Source: Bigelowiella natans CCMP2755 (lineage: Eukaryota > Cercozoa > Chlorarachniophyceae). From it: a stretch of DNA of 64,000 nucleotides. The stretch lies in assembly GCA_000320545.1 (NCBI GenBank), contig ADNK01003479.1, positions 22,938 through 86,937 on the forward strand. Reading direction: 5' to 3'. The notes below the pieces were generated by a model. It saw only the letters and a list, made by a program, of their open reading frames with translations. It ran no database searches and was not told the origin of the DNA. A program made the translations under genes and the position numbers. This document shows positions 11,151-22,619 of this stretch, piece by piece. Positions within the stretch are counted from its first letter, which is position 1. Each line of letters opens with the position of its first letter.

Positions 11151-11401
11151 TAGTAGTACCAGATGATGGTCATGAGAAAGAAGAAACAAAAGACAACACC
11201 AGAAGTAGGAAGAAAGAGATGCGAAAGAGTAAGGAATAAAATTATAACATCCAATTGTACGCAAAGAAAAGAGGAAGTGGAGATAATCGAGAAGAAAAAG
11301 AAAGAAATCATACAATTAGTGATAATGATAATGATGATTACGATCTAAACAATCTACGTTAATGCTGCTGCATGAAGCACATCTAACGCAATGACGATTG
11401 A

Positions 11402-11542
11402 ATGAGGAGCAGAAGGAAGCTACTTCGCGATAAAACCCCTGCTACTACTACAATTCCTTATAATACAGCAACAAGCAAGCTTGCATGGAAAATAATGGGA
11501 GAAAATAATATAACAGCTTCAAACTCAAGTAGTAGTAGTTAG
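11402..11542 (+). CDS. Possible short open frame, 46 codons
   Basis: A frame starting MRSRRKLLRDKTPATTT ends in five Ser codons made by a TAG/AGT repeat and a TAG stop. A gtagta donor inside the repeat would allow it to be a first exon, but no in-phase downstream exon was found. The composition is protein-like up to the repeat. I cannot assign a function. Confidence 0.2.
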   Translation: MRSRRKLLRDKTPATTTIPYNTATSKLAWKIMGENNITASNSSSSS

Positions 11543-11641
11543 TAGTAGTAGTAATTATCACATGATGATATTATAATATATGGAGGTTAGAATAGTAATA
11601 ATTATCATATTATATTATAATATATGGAGGTGTAAATAAAG

Positions 11642-11674
<33 letters not shown>

Positions 11675-12148
11675 TACTTTGGATATTACTTTCTAACTTT
11701 ACGGTGGTAGTAGTAGTAGGTATAAGTAGCAAGTTGTTAAAGGAGGAGGAGAAGTGAATCAACTACTACCAGTATGTATGTTGATCGTTGTGTGGTTGGT
11801 GTTCTTTACTACTGTCCTTTAACTACTCTGAATAAAGTCGTCCAACTGTCCTCTAACTACCTTGAATAATAAGTCGTCTAACTAAGTAACTAAATAAATA
11901 AATAACTAACCGCAGGTTGATGCCTCAATTTATATACTAAAGGGGCAGAGGGTCCTATTCCTGATGATTGTAAGTAGTAGTAGTAGAAGTAGTAGTAGTA
12001 GTAGTAACAGTAGTAAACATCAGAAGCATGACTGTCCAATAGCAGCAGTCCGTACGCCTATACATGCGGAGTAGCGAAATCTTTACAATAACAGAAGAAG
12101 AGGTTTGTGAATTCAATTTCGTTATCACCATGAGAGCTATGTGGTGGA
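11520..12148. repeat. Microsatellite-rich intergenic stretch
   Basis: The segment holds scattered (TAG)n, (CA)n (about 11643-11675), TAA/TTA and AGTAGT runs. A near-duplicate of TTATAATATATGGAGGT occurs at about 11570 and 11615. Another short duplication, ATGAGAGCTATGTGGTGGAT / ATGAGTGCTATGTGGTGGAT, occurs at about 12131 and 12161, next to the stop of the following gene. I see no exon here. Confidence 0.6.
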
Positions 12149-12273
12149 TTATTTTATCATCATGAGTGCTATGTGGTGGATTATTTTCCTTCTTCTTCTT
12201 TCCTGATACAACACCAGCACACCTCCTACTGATGATTCTATTTTTCCAAAACTATTACTACCATTACCACTAC

Positions 12274-12310
<37 letters not shown>

Positions 12311-12762
12311 GGTAGCCCCTTTGCCAAAGTACTGAGACTGTCTGAAGATGTGCATCCTTGCAACTTCCATTAGCGTCAGATTCTTATCGCAGCACACGCG
12401 TAGATATTGCATATTTATCCTAGCAATCCTTTTTCTGGTGTATTGGTGTAGAAGTACAAAATAGTAGTGGGTGAGTGAGTGGGTAAGCGACTCTCTTCTT
12501 GGAAGTACTACGTGGTTCATACCTACTGCCCTACTACTAACTAAGTGGGATCATCATCATCACCAATGTAATAATAATAGTAATTATAATATAATAATAA
12601 TAATTTTTTTACCGGTGCTGGTTCACTAGAGGGCAGTGAAACGTGTTCTTGCAGCAGATGACGGAAAGGGGTAAGAGGTCAGAAGGAAGTTGTCAGGGTT
12701 GATGATACAGATATAACAAATAATTAGTTGATGACGAGAATGGGAGCAGAAATGGTGTTCAT
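12149..12762 (-). CDS. Unrecognised protein with Cys/His-containing head and poly-Ser tract
   Basis: The main exon 12149-12428 joins 12613-12647 with correct phase, and a candidate first exon 12736-12762 (MNTISAPIL, gtcatc donor) fits in phase 0. The joined sequence has NTFHCPLVNQH followed by RIARINMQYLRVCCDKNLTL and MEVARMHIFRQSQYFGKG, then a Ser run made by a TAG/ACT repeat and a basic end (YQERRRRK...). The Cys/His spacing (H-C, H, CC) hints at metal binding, but no known zinc-finger pattern is complete. I recognise no family. The first-exon choice is the weakest part, and this could instead be the 3' part of a longer gene. Confidence 0.45.
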
Positions 12763-12818
12763 AAAAATCGCAGTTACAACATAATCTATTTGTGGTAACA
12801 AATCATAAAGTAAAAATT

Positions 12819-13872
12819 TCATGCTTCATCTTCTATTTCCACTTTTTCTTTTCTTCTTCTTCTTCTTCTTCTTCTTCTTCTTCTTCTTCTTTTCCCCACA
12901 TGATCACTTGAGTGCTGATGATATCGACATGAGAAGATGATATCATCCATGGGTTGTTTATTGCTCACGCCTATTAATGATGATGATAGTAATAATAATA
13001 TAATAAGTTGATAAAGATGAAGCGCTGCTGCTGCATTTAAATCAAACAGGACAGTAGTAACAGGATTGAGAAGGAGGAAGAAAAGAAGGTACGTGACGTA
13101 TAACAAGAGGAGATAGATACGACGAGTAGTACCAGTATTACTATTTGAAATAGGATGATGTTAGCAAATGAATACTGATCATACCATCATCTCCTTTGAT
13201 GATACGATATAAATCTTCTTTTTCTGTGTTTTGACTGTCAATTGCATGATAATTTATACATGTGCACTCTTTTGTGTACTGTAGTTGTACTAGTAGTAGT
13301 AGTTGTTGTTGTACACATGATGGCAATGACAAAAGGGGAGGGGGGAGGAGAAAGTGAAGGAGAAAGAGAGGTGGGTAAGTATTTAGGAGGTTGGCTGGCT
13401 GCTCCGGTCTCCTCCACGAAGCAAATTTAAGCATAAAAAATAAAAATAAATAATGTAATGATAATACCAAAGTCAGGATTTGGTGCCCCGTAAATTTGTC
13501 CACATTTGAGGCAAAAGTTTCTTCCCCTCAATCTAATGCAGCAATAAAAAATCAAAGAAAGATAATGAACATAATGAGCATTAGGACGACTACACGCAAA
13601 TCAGTGTTTGTGCTTCATAAATCGCGTAGTAGTAACCCCTTCTTCTTCTTTTTCTACTACTACTACTACTACAACAACAACGACAACTACTACTACTACT
13701 ACTACTACTACTATATGATTATTCTTAATCTTTTGCAAGAACTTCTATTCTCCTCCTCTCCTTCTCTTTTTTCTATTTTTCTCTCTCCCTCTCATTGCTG
13801 CTTTAAACAGTGGTCAGTATAGCTTCTTACAACAGTTGTTCACAGGCGGCTAAATAGCTTATATATAGTGTG

Positions 13873-13910
<38 letters not shown>

Positions 13911-14571
13911 GATATATAATATCGCTGTTCGGTTCTTGAAAACGTTTGTTCTTCCCTCCTCCTCCTCCTCCTTGATGATGATGATCATCAACACTTTCAC
14001 CACTACCACCACCACGACAAGACATCTACTACTACTATCAATAGACCTTTTGTAATTCCAGCCTCCACAGATCTGATGACCATTAAACAAATCATTATCA
14101 TCATCATCATCATCATCGTCGTCGTCGTCGTATAAATATAATATTACATATAAATGTATCAATACTACACAACAAAACACAAAGAAGTAGATGCAAAGGA
14201 AGGTTACGATGACACAAGAGACTGTCGTATTCGTCATTATCATCCTCCACTTATCATTATTATTTCAATATCTTTCACTGTTATAGGATAATCAGCAGGA
14301 AGGGGACACATGTAAACCACACCTGCATCATATCATCATCACCTTCTTCTTCTTCTTCTTCTTCTTCTCATCGACTTATTGCATCAATTAAGTATTTACA
14401 TCATCTTACCTTGCACTTCCATTTCTTAGGAGTATTTCTTTCCCAACGATTCAAATCTCTTATCCATCTCTATGAATAATAATGCGGATGTTCTTAGGTG
14501 TATTTCTTTCCCAACGATTCAAATATCTTATCAATCTCTATGAATAATATGATGATGTTTAATCGAATGTG

Positions 14572-14609
<38 letters not shown>

Positions 14610-14926
14610 TGTGTGTGTTAGTTTGACCTTTAACACCAAAGGATTTTGCTCGATATACTCGGTCATATCAGGTGCTGAATAAAAAAAACAATAATAATAT
14701 AGTAGTAGTAGTAGTAGTAGTAGTAGTAGGGACAATAATAGCCTTATCATCAACATCAAGACGAACAACAACACTCTAACATTCTCTTTCAGGCTATTAC
14801 GTCTGCTTCATTTCAAAGCAATAATACTTTATAATCAGACTACAACTACTACTTCGCATGATCCATTTCATAGCAATATAATAATGATAATGGTGATCAT
14901 ATATCTGCTGTCACATCATTTAGAAA

Positions 14927-14957
<31 letters not shown>

Positions 14958-15076
14958 GAGAAATTAGAATGATAATAATGATAAAGCAGCACAAAAAAGC
15001 ACACATATATTCTGACCGTCGGTTGGCATAGGTGGAAGAGTTCCTTCTTTAAGTATCAATGATTGCTCTCTTCGGA
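12819..15076 (-). CDS. Partly resolved gene with a Cys-pair motif and poly-Arg C-terminus
   Basis: Exons seen on the minus strand: 15017-15076 (RREQSLILKEGTLPPMPTD), 14409-14455 (DLNRWERNTPKKWKCK, joins the former in phase), 13468-13532 (LRGRNFCLKCGQIYGAPNPD), 13185-13223 (EKEDLYRIIKGDD) and 12819-12970 (SNKQPMDDIIFSCRYHQHSS, about 13 Arg, then KEKVEIEDEA and TGA). The last three join exactly in phase. At least one exon is missing between 14409 and 13532, where an acidic Asp run (about 14040-14130) and a Gly/His-rich segment (13960-14025) are candidates. CLKCG and WKCK are consistent with a zinc ribbon-like site, but the ligand set is incomplete. The poly-Arg tract comes from a TTC repeat (12852-12890) translated in frame. 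The family is unknown. Confidence 0.45.
14422..14557. repeat. 68-bp tandem duplication containing an exon copy
   Basis: Copies 14422-14489 and 14490-14557 share TTTCTTTCCCAACGATTCAA and flanks at about 90% identity or better. On the minus strand the left copy is the exon encoding DLNRWERNTPKK with its gtaaga donor. The right copy keeps the reading DLNRWERNTPK but loses the donor, so it looks like a dead or alternative duplicate of the exon's 5' half and acceptor. Confidence 0.8.
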
Positions 15077-15180
15077 CTAATAATTCATTACCATGTAATA
15101 ATAAGATGATAACTATGATGATGATGATGATGATGATGATGATGCTATGATGGATGGATGATGATGACGCAACAACATGT
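14574..15180. repeat. Intronic microsatellites (GT)n, (TAG)n, (CTA)n, (GAT)n
   Basis: Main tracts are GT at about 14577-14618, TAG at 14700-14730, ACT at 14929-14956 and GAT at 15117-15142. They flank the exon at 15017-15076. Nothing else is evident. Confidence 0.85.
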
Positions 15181-15302
15181 AGTATATACATTATTCTACA
15201 ACAACTATCACGTTCCTACTCCTTTTCCCCCTCTTCCTCCTCCTCCCTTCCACTTAATGGTAGTACAACTACTTGAATGGTTGCAATGGAGCTCTCCCTT
15301 GC

Positions 15303-16676
15303 TTATTTATAATTCTGTTGGCTAATACTGTTATTACTAGTACTTAGTGATGATTTATTACTAAATGCTGGTTGTCTTAATAAGGATGCATTAAATCTTT
15401 TCCTTCTTGGGACTAATTCTTCAATCGACTTGGAACATTGTGAGAAATATGTATTAGTGTATTGTTGCACAGTAGGATGATGATAATGATGACGATGATG
15501 ATGATGATGATGACGATGATGATGATGATGATGATGATGCAAAGGATATATTATGTGCCATCATCATAATATTAAACATCACACCATCATCATCCTCTCC
15601 ATCATCATGCTATCACTACCTCAGGCCGAAGCTTTCCCCATCGTACCAATTGAACACGTTTCCTCACACACTTTCCGCCTATGTATTTGTTTTATGTGAA
15701 AAAGAAGAAGAAGAAGAAGAAGAAGAAGAAGAAGAAGAAGAAAAATGAGAAGGAGGAGGAGGAGAAGGAGGATGAGGAAGGAAGATACGATAAGCAAGAA
15801 GCGGGATCAAAGTCGTATTCTCTAGAAATAATATCAAACTAGAAATATGATGGCTAATTATTATGGGTTGTTGCTGCAGAAATATATGAAGAGGGTTGGT
15901 TCTCATTAATGTTGTATCAACACGAACTAACTAGGACTTACAATTCAAAGAAGCGTATGTAATAGTAGTGTAAGGGGGGTTGATATGAAGAAATTCAGCA
16001 TTTTTATGACATATGTACATGTAGCAGCGGAAGAAAAATGATCAATTGGAGGTGATCGAATATACTATGTATGTTGTTTAAATACGAACAAGGGCATCGT
16101 CGTGTCGCTGGGAGGTGCCATTTTTTCCTAATATAGTCGTAATCTTGGTTGGTTATGTGTTCTTCTATAAGTAGATTGAAATGATAACACCGTCGAGAAA
16201 CTACAGCAAACTATTACAACAACAACAACAACTAATAATAAACCTCCAGAACAGTTTGTGTTTGGAGGAGGACACGTATCATCATCCACCTGGATTTCAA
16301 ATTTTCGGTAGGCCTTGTTCTTGCGTGCGGCATCTTCTCCTATTATACAAATACATGCATACGCTGAATGAGTAATAAACACATAAGTAAGTAAGGAAAA
16401 AGTAGTGAAATATGAAGGAGGAGGAGGAGGAGGACGACGACGACGAGGAGAGGAAGAATATCTCTAAGAATAGCTGTTTATGATAATATCGAATTATTTA
16501 CCAAATGGCCCTCTATTTGAGATGGAAATAGCTGTTTATTATTATTCCAAAATCATATCGAAGAGGCAACAGCAAAATGAATTATAGCAGCAGAGAATCA
16601 CGATGATCCTCCTGATTAGCGGTGATGGTGGTTCTTCTTACCACACTAAACAACATGGATGAAGAGACTCCAGTGA

Positions 16677-16716
<40 letters not shown>

Positions 16717-17036
16717 GATAAAAGTACCTTCTGCTGCCTTCCCACCCTCACCTCTTCTCGGAATGAGGATGAGTACTTGCGGTTATTCTTGCCACTAAGC
16801 TGCTCTGGTCGCCGTCGTATTGGTTTTGAAGCACCCATCATTGAACCCACATTCACCACAACAATTATCCCTTTGTTGTGTATGGACGAGGTGAACATTA
16901 TCTCTGCAACTGCCGTCAATACTAATGTTAGCAGCAACACAGTCGTCAATGTCCCCCCCCTCCAAGACCTTCCCCACAGATATGATGATGCTTCCATTCT
17001 TGCCATTGATGTTGTTGTCGCTGCTGCGTCTCTCAA
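15303..17036 (-). CDS. Putative membrane/secretory protein, first exon clear, later exons tentative
   Basis: The first exon, 16728-17036, starts MRDAAATTTSMARMEASSYL and contains a strong hydrophobic segment (LTTVLLLTLVLTAVAEIMF), then a basic stretch (SKPIRRRPEQLSGKNNRKY), ending in a gtactt donor inside a CTA repeat. A second exon lies at about 16282-16345 (reading DAARKNKAYRKFEIQ or an overlapping frame) and a short one at about 16060-16117. A terminal-looking exon at 15303-15500 has a His run followed by QYTNTYFSQCSKSIEELVPR and a stop. The hydrophobic segment, 25-30 residues in, could be a signal anchor or signal peptide. The phases of the later exons are ambiguous, so the C-terminus is unproven. 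A competing plus-strand frame over 16777-17085 has no splice support. Confidence 0.4.
15478..15745. repeat. (GAT)n and (AAG)n microsatellites
   Basis: A GAT/GAC-rich tract at 15476-15539 encodes the His run on the minus strand, and an AAG tract lies at 15703-15740. Both are near-perfect trinucleotide repeats. Confidence 0.85.
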
Positions 17037-17621
17037 CCCTTACTATTCCAAAATGGAGGTTGACGAGTTTATAGAGATTAGATAACATTAACTGCAAGCA
17101 AGAGGTAGTATTAACAATGGCGGTGGTACTTCTGGTTCTTTGCTGAACCTGAGCACCATTGTTTGTTATGAGATATTGATCCGACGACGTCTATGTAAAT
17201 GTATGCCGTTTTATCATAACTTCTTGCTAAATACATTGTCGCATGTATAAAATAGAGAAACATGATAAGAATATTGCCCTTTCCTCTTTACGTCTTGATA
17301 TAATTGTTGTCGCTCATCTCTAAATGGGGATCATCGATGATCTACCACTTTTGATCATTACCCGACCGACGAAGGAGGAGAAGGGGATGATTATTCATCA
17401 TGATGCCATTATTCTGGAAGAGGAGGAAGAGGAGGATGTGTATCAAGATTGCACTTCTTTGCTCCATAATTGTTCTCTTGGATTGTTATCGAAGTGCGAT
17501 GATAAAAACTTTATTTTCATGATACATTCTCGCTGCTTCTGCTGATGCATGCCTTACGTTTGAATGATGATTATCTCAATGAATAATAATAATAATAGAA
17601 ATATATTTTGGTGCTATAATT

Positions 17622-17850
17622 ATGACTGTAGGACGAATGTTGAAAAACCAACAGAGAATGATGATGATAATGATGAAACAACAAGGCTATGGTGATGGTC
17701 ATCATGGTTTTGATGGAGGAGGAGGAGGAGGAGTAGGAGGAGTAGACCACGGTGCTACTTCGACTATAACAACAACAACACAACAGCATCAGGGCACTAC
17801 TACCACTACTGCTACTACTTCTGCAGTCATAGAAGACGACAAGCAATGCG

Positions 17851-17891
<41 letters not shown>

Positions 17892-18648
17892 GCAATGTTG
17901 TTGTCTCCTCACACCTTGAAGACAAAACCAGAAGAAGAATTCAAAAGAACAACAAGCAGCAAATCAGATGACTGGAAACCGTCACAGACGAAACTTAAAC
18001 AACTGACTGCTAACAACGACAAAGATGAAGATGCGATGGAAGAGGAGGAGGAGGAGCATAATCATCACGATGATGATAATAGCTGTGATGATCAAGCTTT
18101 GTGGGTTGACAAGCATAGGTTAATCTTCCTTCAGTAGAAGAAATAGAAGAGGACGAAAAATTATAATAATAAGAATATTATTATGATATTTAGATGATGG
18201 CCATGAAGATATAATATTATATACATATAAATATATATGGATCGAATATTTTTGAACAAATAGAATAACATCAAAGATAAAATGTACTGCTACCTTATTT
18301 TATTCTTCCTCATATTAGTTGTCAGCATGGAACGATGCTGCTGTACTTATTCGATAATTAACAATTTCGGATTACGATGATGAGTGAATCAGATATTACT
18401 TACTATTTATTGGGGATATGGATGAATAATATAATTTATATAAGCACCATCACCACAACCACCACAATACTACTACTATTACTATAACTACTACTACTGA
18501 TACTTACTACTACTACTTACTACTACTTTACATTTTGAATGAGGAAGGCCAAGGAGGAGAGAGGATTTGGTTGGCAACAAGGACACCGTGGGTGATGACG
18601 ACGATGATGATAATCTTAATAAAACCGATAACAATATGTACATCATTC

Positions 18649-18686
<38 letters not shown>

Positions 18687-19374
18687 ATAATATGTTGTAA
18701 CATCATCAGAGAAATTGCGGGAATGGTTGATGGGGTGGGTGGAGCAATATGAATACGATGAACAGCAGGACTATCATCATCGGACTACTAACCATCCTGG
18801 AGGAATCAAGAGAAAAACAACAAAAACAACAACAACAACCACAACTGCTGCTGCTGCTGCTGCTGCTGCTGTAACGACGACGAGGACACATAATAATAAT
18901 ATTGATAATGGACCACGAAGGAGAAAAAGAAACTTCTTCCCTGCTGCTGGCTCAAAATTCAACGCTGTTTTACTTTCGGTAGTATTTATATAATTATCGA
19001 TAATGATTATTATTATAATAATAATAATAATAATAACAATGTGTTACTACTTTCGGTAGTACAATTTATATCATTATCGATAATAATGATAATAATAATA
19101 ATAAAGTAATAATTACGTGTTACTTTCGGTAGTACAATTTATATCATTTATTCCAATGTTTTCTACGTTAGTTATTATTATTCTTTTAATAATATGATAG
19201 ATAATCGATAATAATGTGATGATGAATGACAACAACAACAACAATAACCAATTATGTGATTATAGGGTAGACCTGGCATCGGAAAGACATGTATGGCTCA
19301 TTTAATTCCAAAAGAACTTGGGTAGTGAAATATGTATTATTATCATTATTATTATTATTATTATTATTTCTCCC

Positions 19375-19448
<74 letters not shown>

Positions 19449-20036
19449 TACGCACACATTATATATAATATACATGCACATCCCTGTTCCCAAACTGGTA
19501 CTCCTCATTTGTATTTTGTATATATAGATTCTATTGCTACGAAATCAATGCTTCCGATGAAAGGACAAAGGCAGCATCAATCATCACTCTTCATCGCTAT
19601 AAGAATAATAATAATTAATAATAATAATAATAATAGGCTTTTTCGTCGTCCATATCTGTATTTATTAGTCCTTCTTTTTTTTCTCAATCAATATTGTCAT
19701 CTTTTATCACAGTCATGTCATCAGCACAGTGATGATTGATTATACTGACCTTTTAGGAGAAGCTGAAGAGGTATCTAAGTGAGGCAACACAGACGTCTTC
19801 GATTTCTTCTGATAAGATAGGACGAAAGTACTGCTCTACTACTACAACATCTACAACAACTACTACTACTACTACTACTACTACTACACAGTAGCAGCTA
19901 CCACCACCACCACCATTATAATAACAACAACAATTATTACTACTACTACTATGAATGATAATGATGCTAACGTATAGAATTATTTGCTATCATGCTTCAT
20001 TCTATACTCGGCATGGGTATTAGTCACAAGAACACA

Positions 20037-20102
<66 letters not shown>

Positions 20103-20353
20103 GTTGATTGCTCATATGTGTTTGTTCCTCCTAATATTAGAGAGAAGAAGGTGTGTGTTGTGATAGATGAATTTGATAGAATGCACTTGTGCTTGTCGTA
20201 CACTCTTTATCCAATGTTACATACATAAATAAATACTACTCCTTTAAGATTGGAGAGGAGGTGTGTTCTTATGGATGAAGTTGATGGAATGCACGGCTCT
20301 GAAGCTTCGGGAGGCATGAACTTTTTGATCCAAACGATAAAGGTGTGTAGTAC

Positions 20354-20389
<36 letters not shown>

Positions 20390-20539
20390 TCATCATCATC
20401 ATCATTGACATCATGTACTAAGCAGACACATACGACGACTATGTGAATAACTAACTACTACTAATAATACTACTATACTTTCTTTAGACATCTAAGATTC
20501 CCTTCATATGCACATGCAACGAGAGGGATATGGACAAGG

Positions 20540-20577
<38 letters not shown>

Positions 20578-20826
20578 TTTTCTACTATCCTCTATTACTA
20601 TTAGAGTAGTATATATCAATCTACATATCAACAGTGTTGTGTTATCATATTACATCACAGATCACATCGGTATTATTATTATTATTATTTTCTATTCTCC
20701 TTCCTTAGATTAAAGGATTAGCTCGTGTTTGCTACGACATTCCTTTACGAAACCCACACCAGATACAAATAGCAGCCAGGTGTGTGTAAGTAGTATTTGT
20801 TTCGCACTAGTAGTAGCAGTTGTAGT

Positions 20827-20858
<32 letters not shown>

Positions 20859-21772
20859 AGGCGATTGGTTGTCTATCTGCTTCCATACACTACTTGTTAC
20901 AATTCCATCATCATCAGCATCATCACATTATAAATAGGTAGAAAGTAAGTAGTAGAGGTAGTTAAAAATGAATGATTCATTCATTGGTCTTCCTTCAGAC
21001 CCCCCCCATTTAATTTTCATCATATAATGATTCCTTTTTGTTAATTGATGAGAGTATAGAATAACACCTATATTTCTTCATCAACCAACCAACCAGTCAA
21101 TTAATCAATTAGCACAATCAGCAGTTGAAAACACTACTTATAAGTGCGGCTCATGTATGTAATAGTAAAATGAAATAAATATTGATAATGATATCGATGA
21201 TCGTTTATTTTTGAATCTGCCTCCCCCCCCTCCCTCCCTTCTTTTCTTTTCTCTTTTATGCTGTCAAGGTTACTGGAAATTGCTTCATTAGAAGGCCTCA
21301 GCATTACCAAAGATGTAATACGTAAGCAATGTAGTAGCTACTACTACTAATTCTACTACTACTACTACAAGTCTCTCGTTGGTTACAGTGGTGATGATGC
21401 TAAAACTGTTCCGAGTTACTACCTCTCACTCCCCCCCCCCCCTGCCCCCCTCTCCACTGAAAATAACATGTAACAAGACATAGAGTATGTACTAAATTGA
21501 ATCGTGATATATGTAGGTAGAAATACCTTGCTATTTGAATAATCAATACTACAGCGACTAAGATACATACCTATGCGATTGTATATGTTTGTACTGTTCA
21601 TATATTATTTATTATTGAACTGTTGTGCTTCCTACCCCCCCCCCCCTATTCGCGACTAAGGCTGCTGAAACTCTCGCGGATCGCTCAGGGTATCAATAAA
21701 TACAGATAATCACCATCATCAGCAACAGCGTCATAAATAATGACATCATTCTCTCTCTCTTCCTCCTCCCCC

Positions 21773-21816
<44 letters not shown>

Positions 21817-21980
21817 TTTTCCTTATCATCTCTTTAATTAAAAACACACACACACGCACACACCCCGCACGTATATACATTTACTGTGCTACCTGACGAT
21901 CATACAGATGCGACATTAGAGGCTCTATCAACTACTTGCAAAGCCTTGACGTACATAAACAGTGACTTTCAAAATAAATA

Positions 21981-22021
<41 letters not shown>

Positions 22022-22203
22022 TATACATGTGTGTTTATTTGTTTATGTGTTTATTTGTTTATGTGTTTATGTGTTTATGTGCTTATGTGTGTAGATTAAA
22101 ATTCTTGTCCACAATCATTACTATATTTTCTTTTATCAAGGGTCTGCAAGGACTGTTCATTAATGCGTCATTTATTCACGAATACATGGGGGAAATTGAG
22201 GAG
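17622..22203 (+). CDS. RFC1: Replication factor C large subunit (RFC1)-like AAA+ clamp-loader ATPase
   Basis: RFC1 is the large subunit that loads PCNA onto primed DNA. Exons (plus) are about 17655-18118 (low-complexity Gly/Thr/Asn/acidic head ending ALWVDKHR), 18548-18591 (REDLVGNKDTV), 18710-18978 (LREWLMGWVEQY, an Ala/Thr-rich insert, FNAVLLS), 19266-19321 (Walker A: GRPGIGKT), 19528-19570 (CYEINASDERTK), 19757-19827, 20249-20342 (Walker B: CVLMDEVDGMHGSEASGGMN), 20488-20538 (sensor 1: KIPFICTCNERD), 20709-20779 (LARVCYDIPLRNPH), 21269-21321 (LLEIASLEGLSITKDVI), about 21662-21690, about 21908-21960 (KALTYIN) and 22141-22203 (LFINASFIHEY). The order, the spacing and the WVDKHR, EVDGM and ALTY landmarks match RFC1 rather than the small RFC subunits. 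No BRCT domain was found upstream. The start is uncertain (possibly the ATG at 17324). Two junctions are irregular: a GC donor at 19571 and an unresolved phase near 21322-21660. Confidence 0.75.
18966..19152. repeat. Three near-copies of a donor-containing segment
   Basis: TTACTTTCGGTAGTA...TTTATATAATTATCGATAAT (18969) recurs at about 19044 and 19121 with small changes. Each copy includes the TTTCG|gtagta donor used at the end of the 18710-18978 exon and is followed by ATT/AAT repeats. Confidence 0.75.
19378..20100. repeat. Intronic (CT)n-(CA)n and (CA)n-(TA)n microsatellites
   Basis: CT then CA tracts occupy about 19378-19445. ACT runs lie at 19858-19887, and a CA-TA compound tract occupies about 20036-20098. 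They fill introns of the RFC1-like gene. Confidence 0.9.
20141..20195 (+). pseudogene. Duplicate Walker-B exon of the RFC1-like gene (relic or alternative exon)
   Basis: After a good acceptor (ctaatattag) this segment reads EKKVCVVIDEFDRMHL. It is in the same phase as the exon at 20249, which reads ERRCVLMDEVDGMHG. Nucleotide similarity is strong over about 45 bp (GTGTGTT...ATGGATGAA/ATAGATGAA...GATAGAATGCAC). It lacks the downstream half (GSEASGG...) and runs to a stop, with no obvious donor. It is either a decayed tandem duplicate or the start of an alternative exon. The acidic D-E pair of Walker B is kept. Confidence 0.6.
20355..20580. repeat. (CAT)n and (CTA)n tracts flanking the sensor-1 exon
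   Basis: CAT repeats lie at about 20355-20405. A (CTA)n tract begins immediately at the donor of the 20488-20538 exon (gtactactacta) and runs to about 20576. Confidence 0.9.
21718..22020. repeat. Microsatellites (CT)n, (CA)n, (TA)n
   Basis: A CT tract occupies about 21776-21812 and a TA tract with one interruption about 21978-22020. TTTATGTG repeats follow at about 22034-22090. They surround the KALTYIN exon and obscure its donor. Confidence 0.85.
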
Positions 22204-22386
22204 GTACAAAAAAAACTATATTTTATACAGTTGTCGCATAGATGCACATGTATTTATATAATTAAGAAAATTTAGTAGAATGCACAACCAACAATTGTAT
22301 ATGTTTTAGAAAAACTTGTATGTAAACAATATTTAGGTACCTCTTTTTTTGAATTAAATGCAAATACATGTGACTGTCATTCTTTG

Positions 22387-22420
<34 letters not shown>

Positions 22421-22619
22421 CGTAAAAATACACATGTACGTTTATACATAAATATCATGCGTAACTTTTGTGTATTTGCATGTGTGTTTTAAATTGTGCA
22501 TGATCTGGTACAATAGTTCGCCAAATTGAAAATATGTGGACAAAATAATGTACACATGTGCATATATAACTACATTTATGTAAAATATTTGTTGTATTCG
22601 GGCAATAATTATCTTTCAG

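Noticed and set aside
16777-17085. 102-codon plus-strand frame
   Set aside because: It lies opposite a minus-strand exon with a clear hydrophobic leader and donor; the plus frame has no splice partner or motif.
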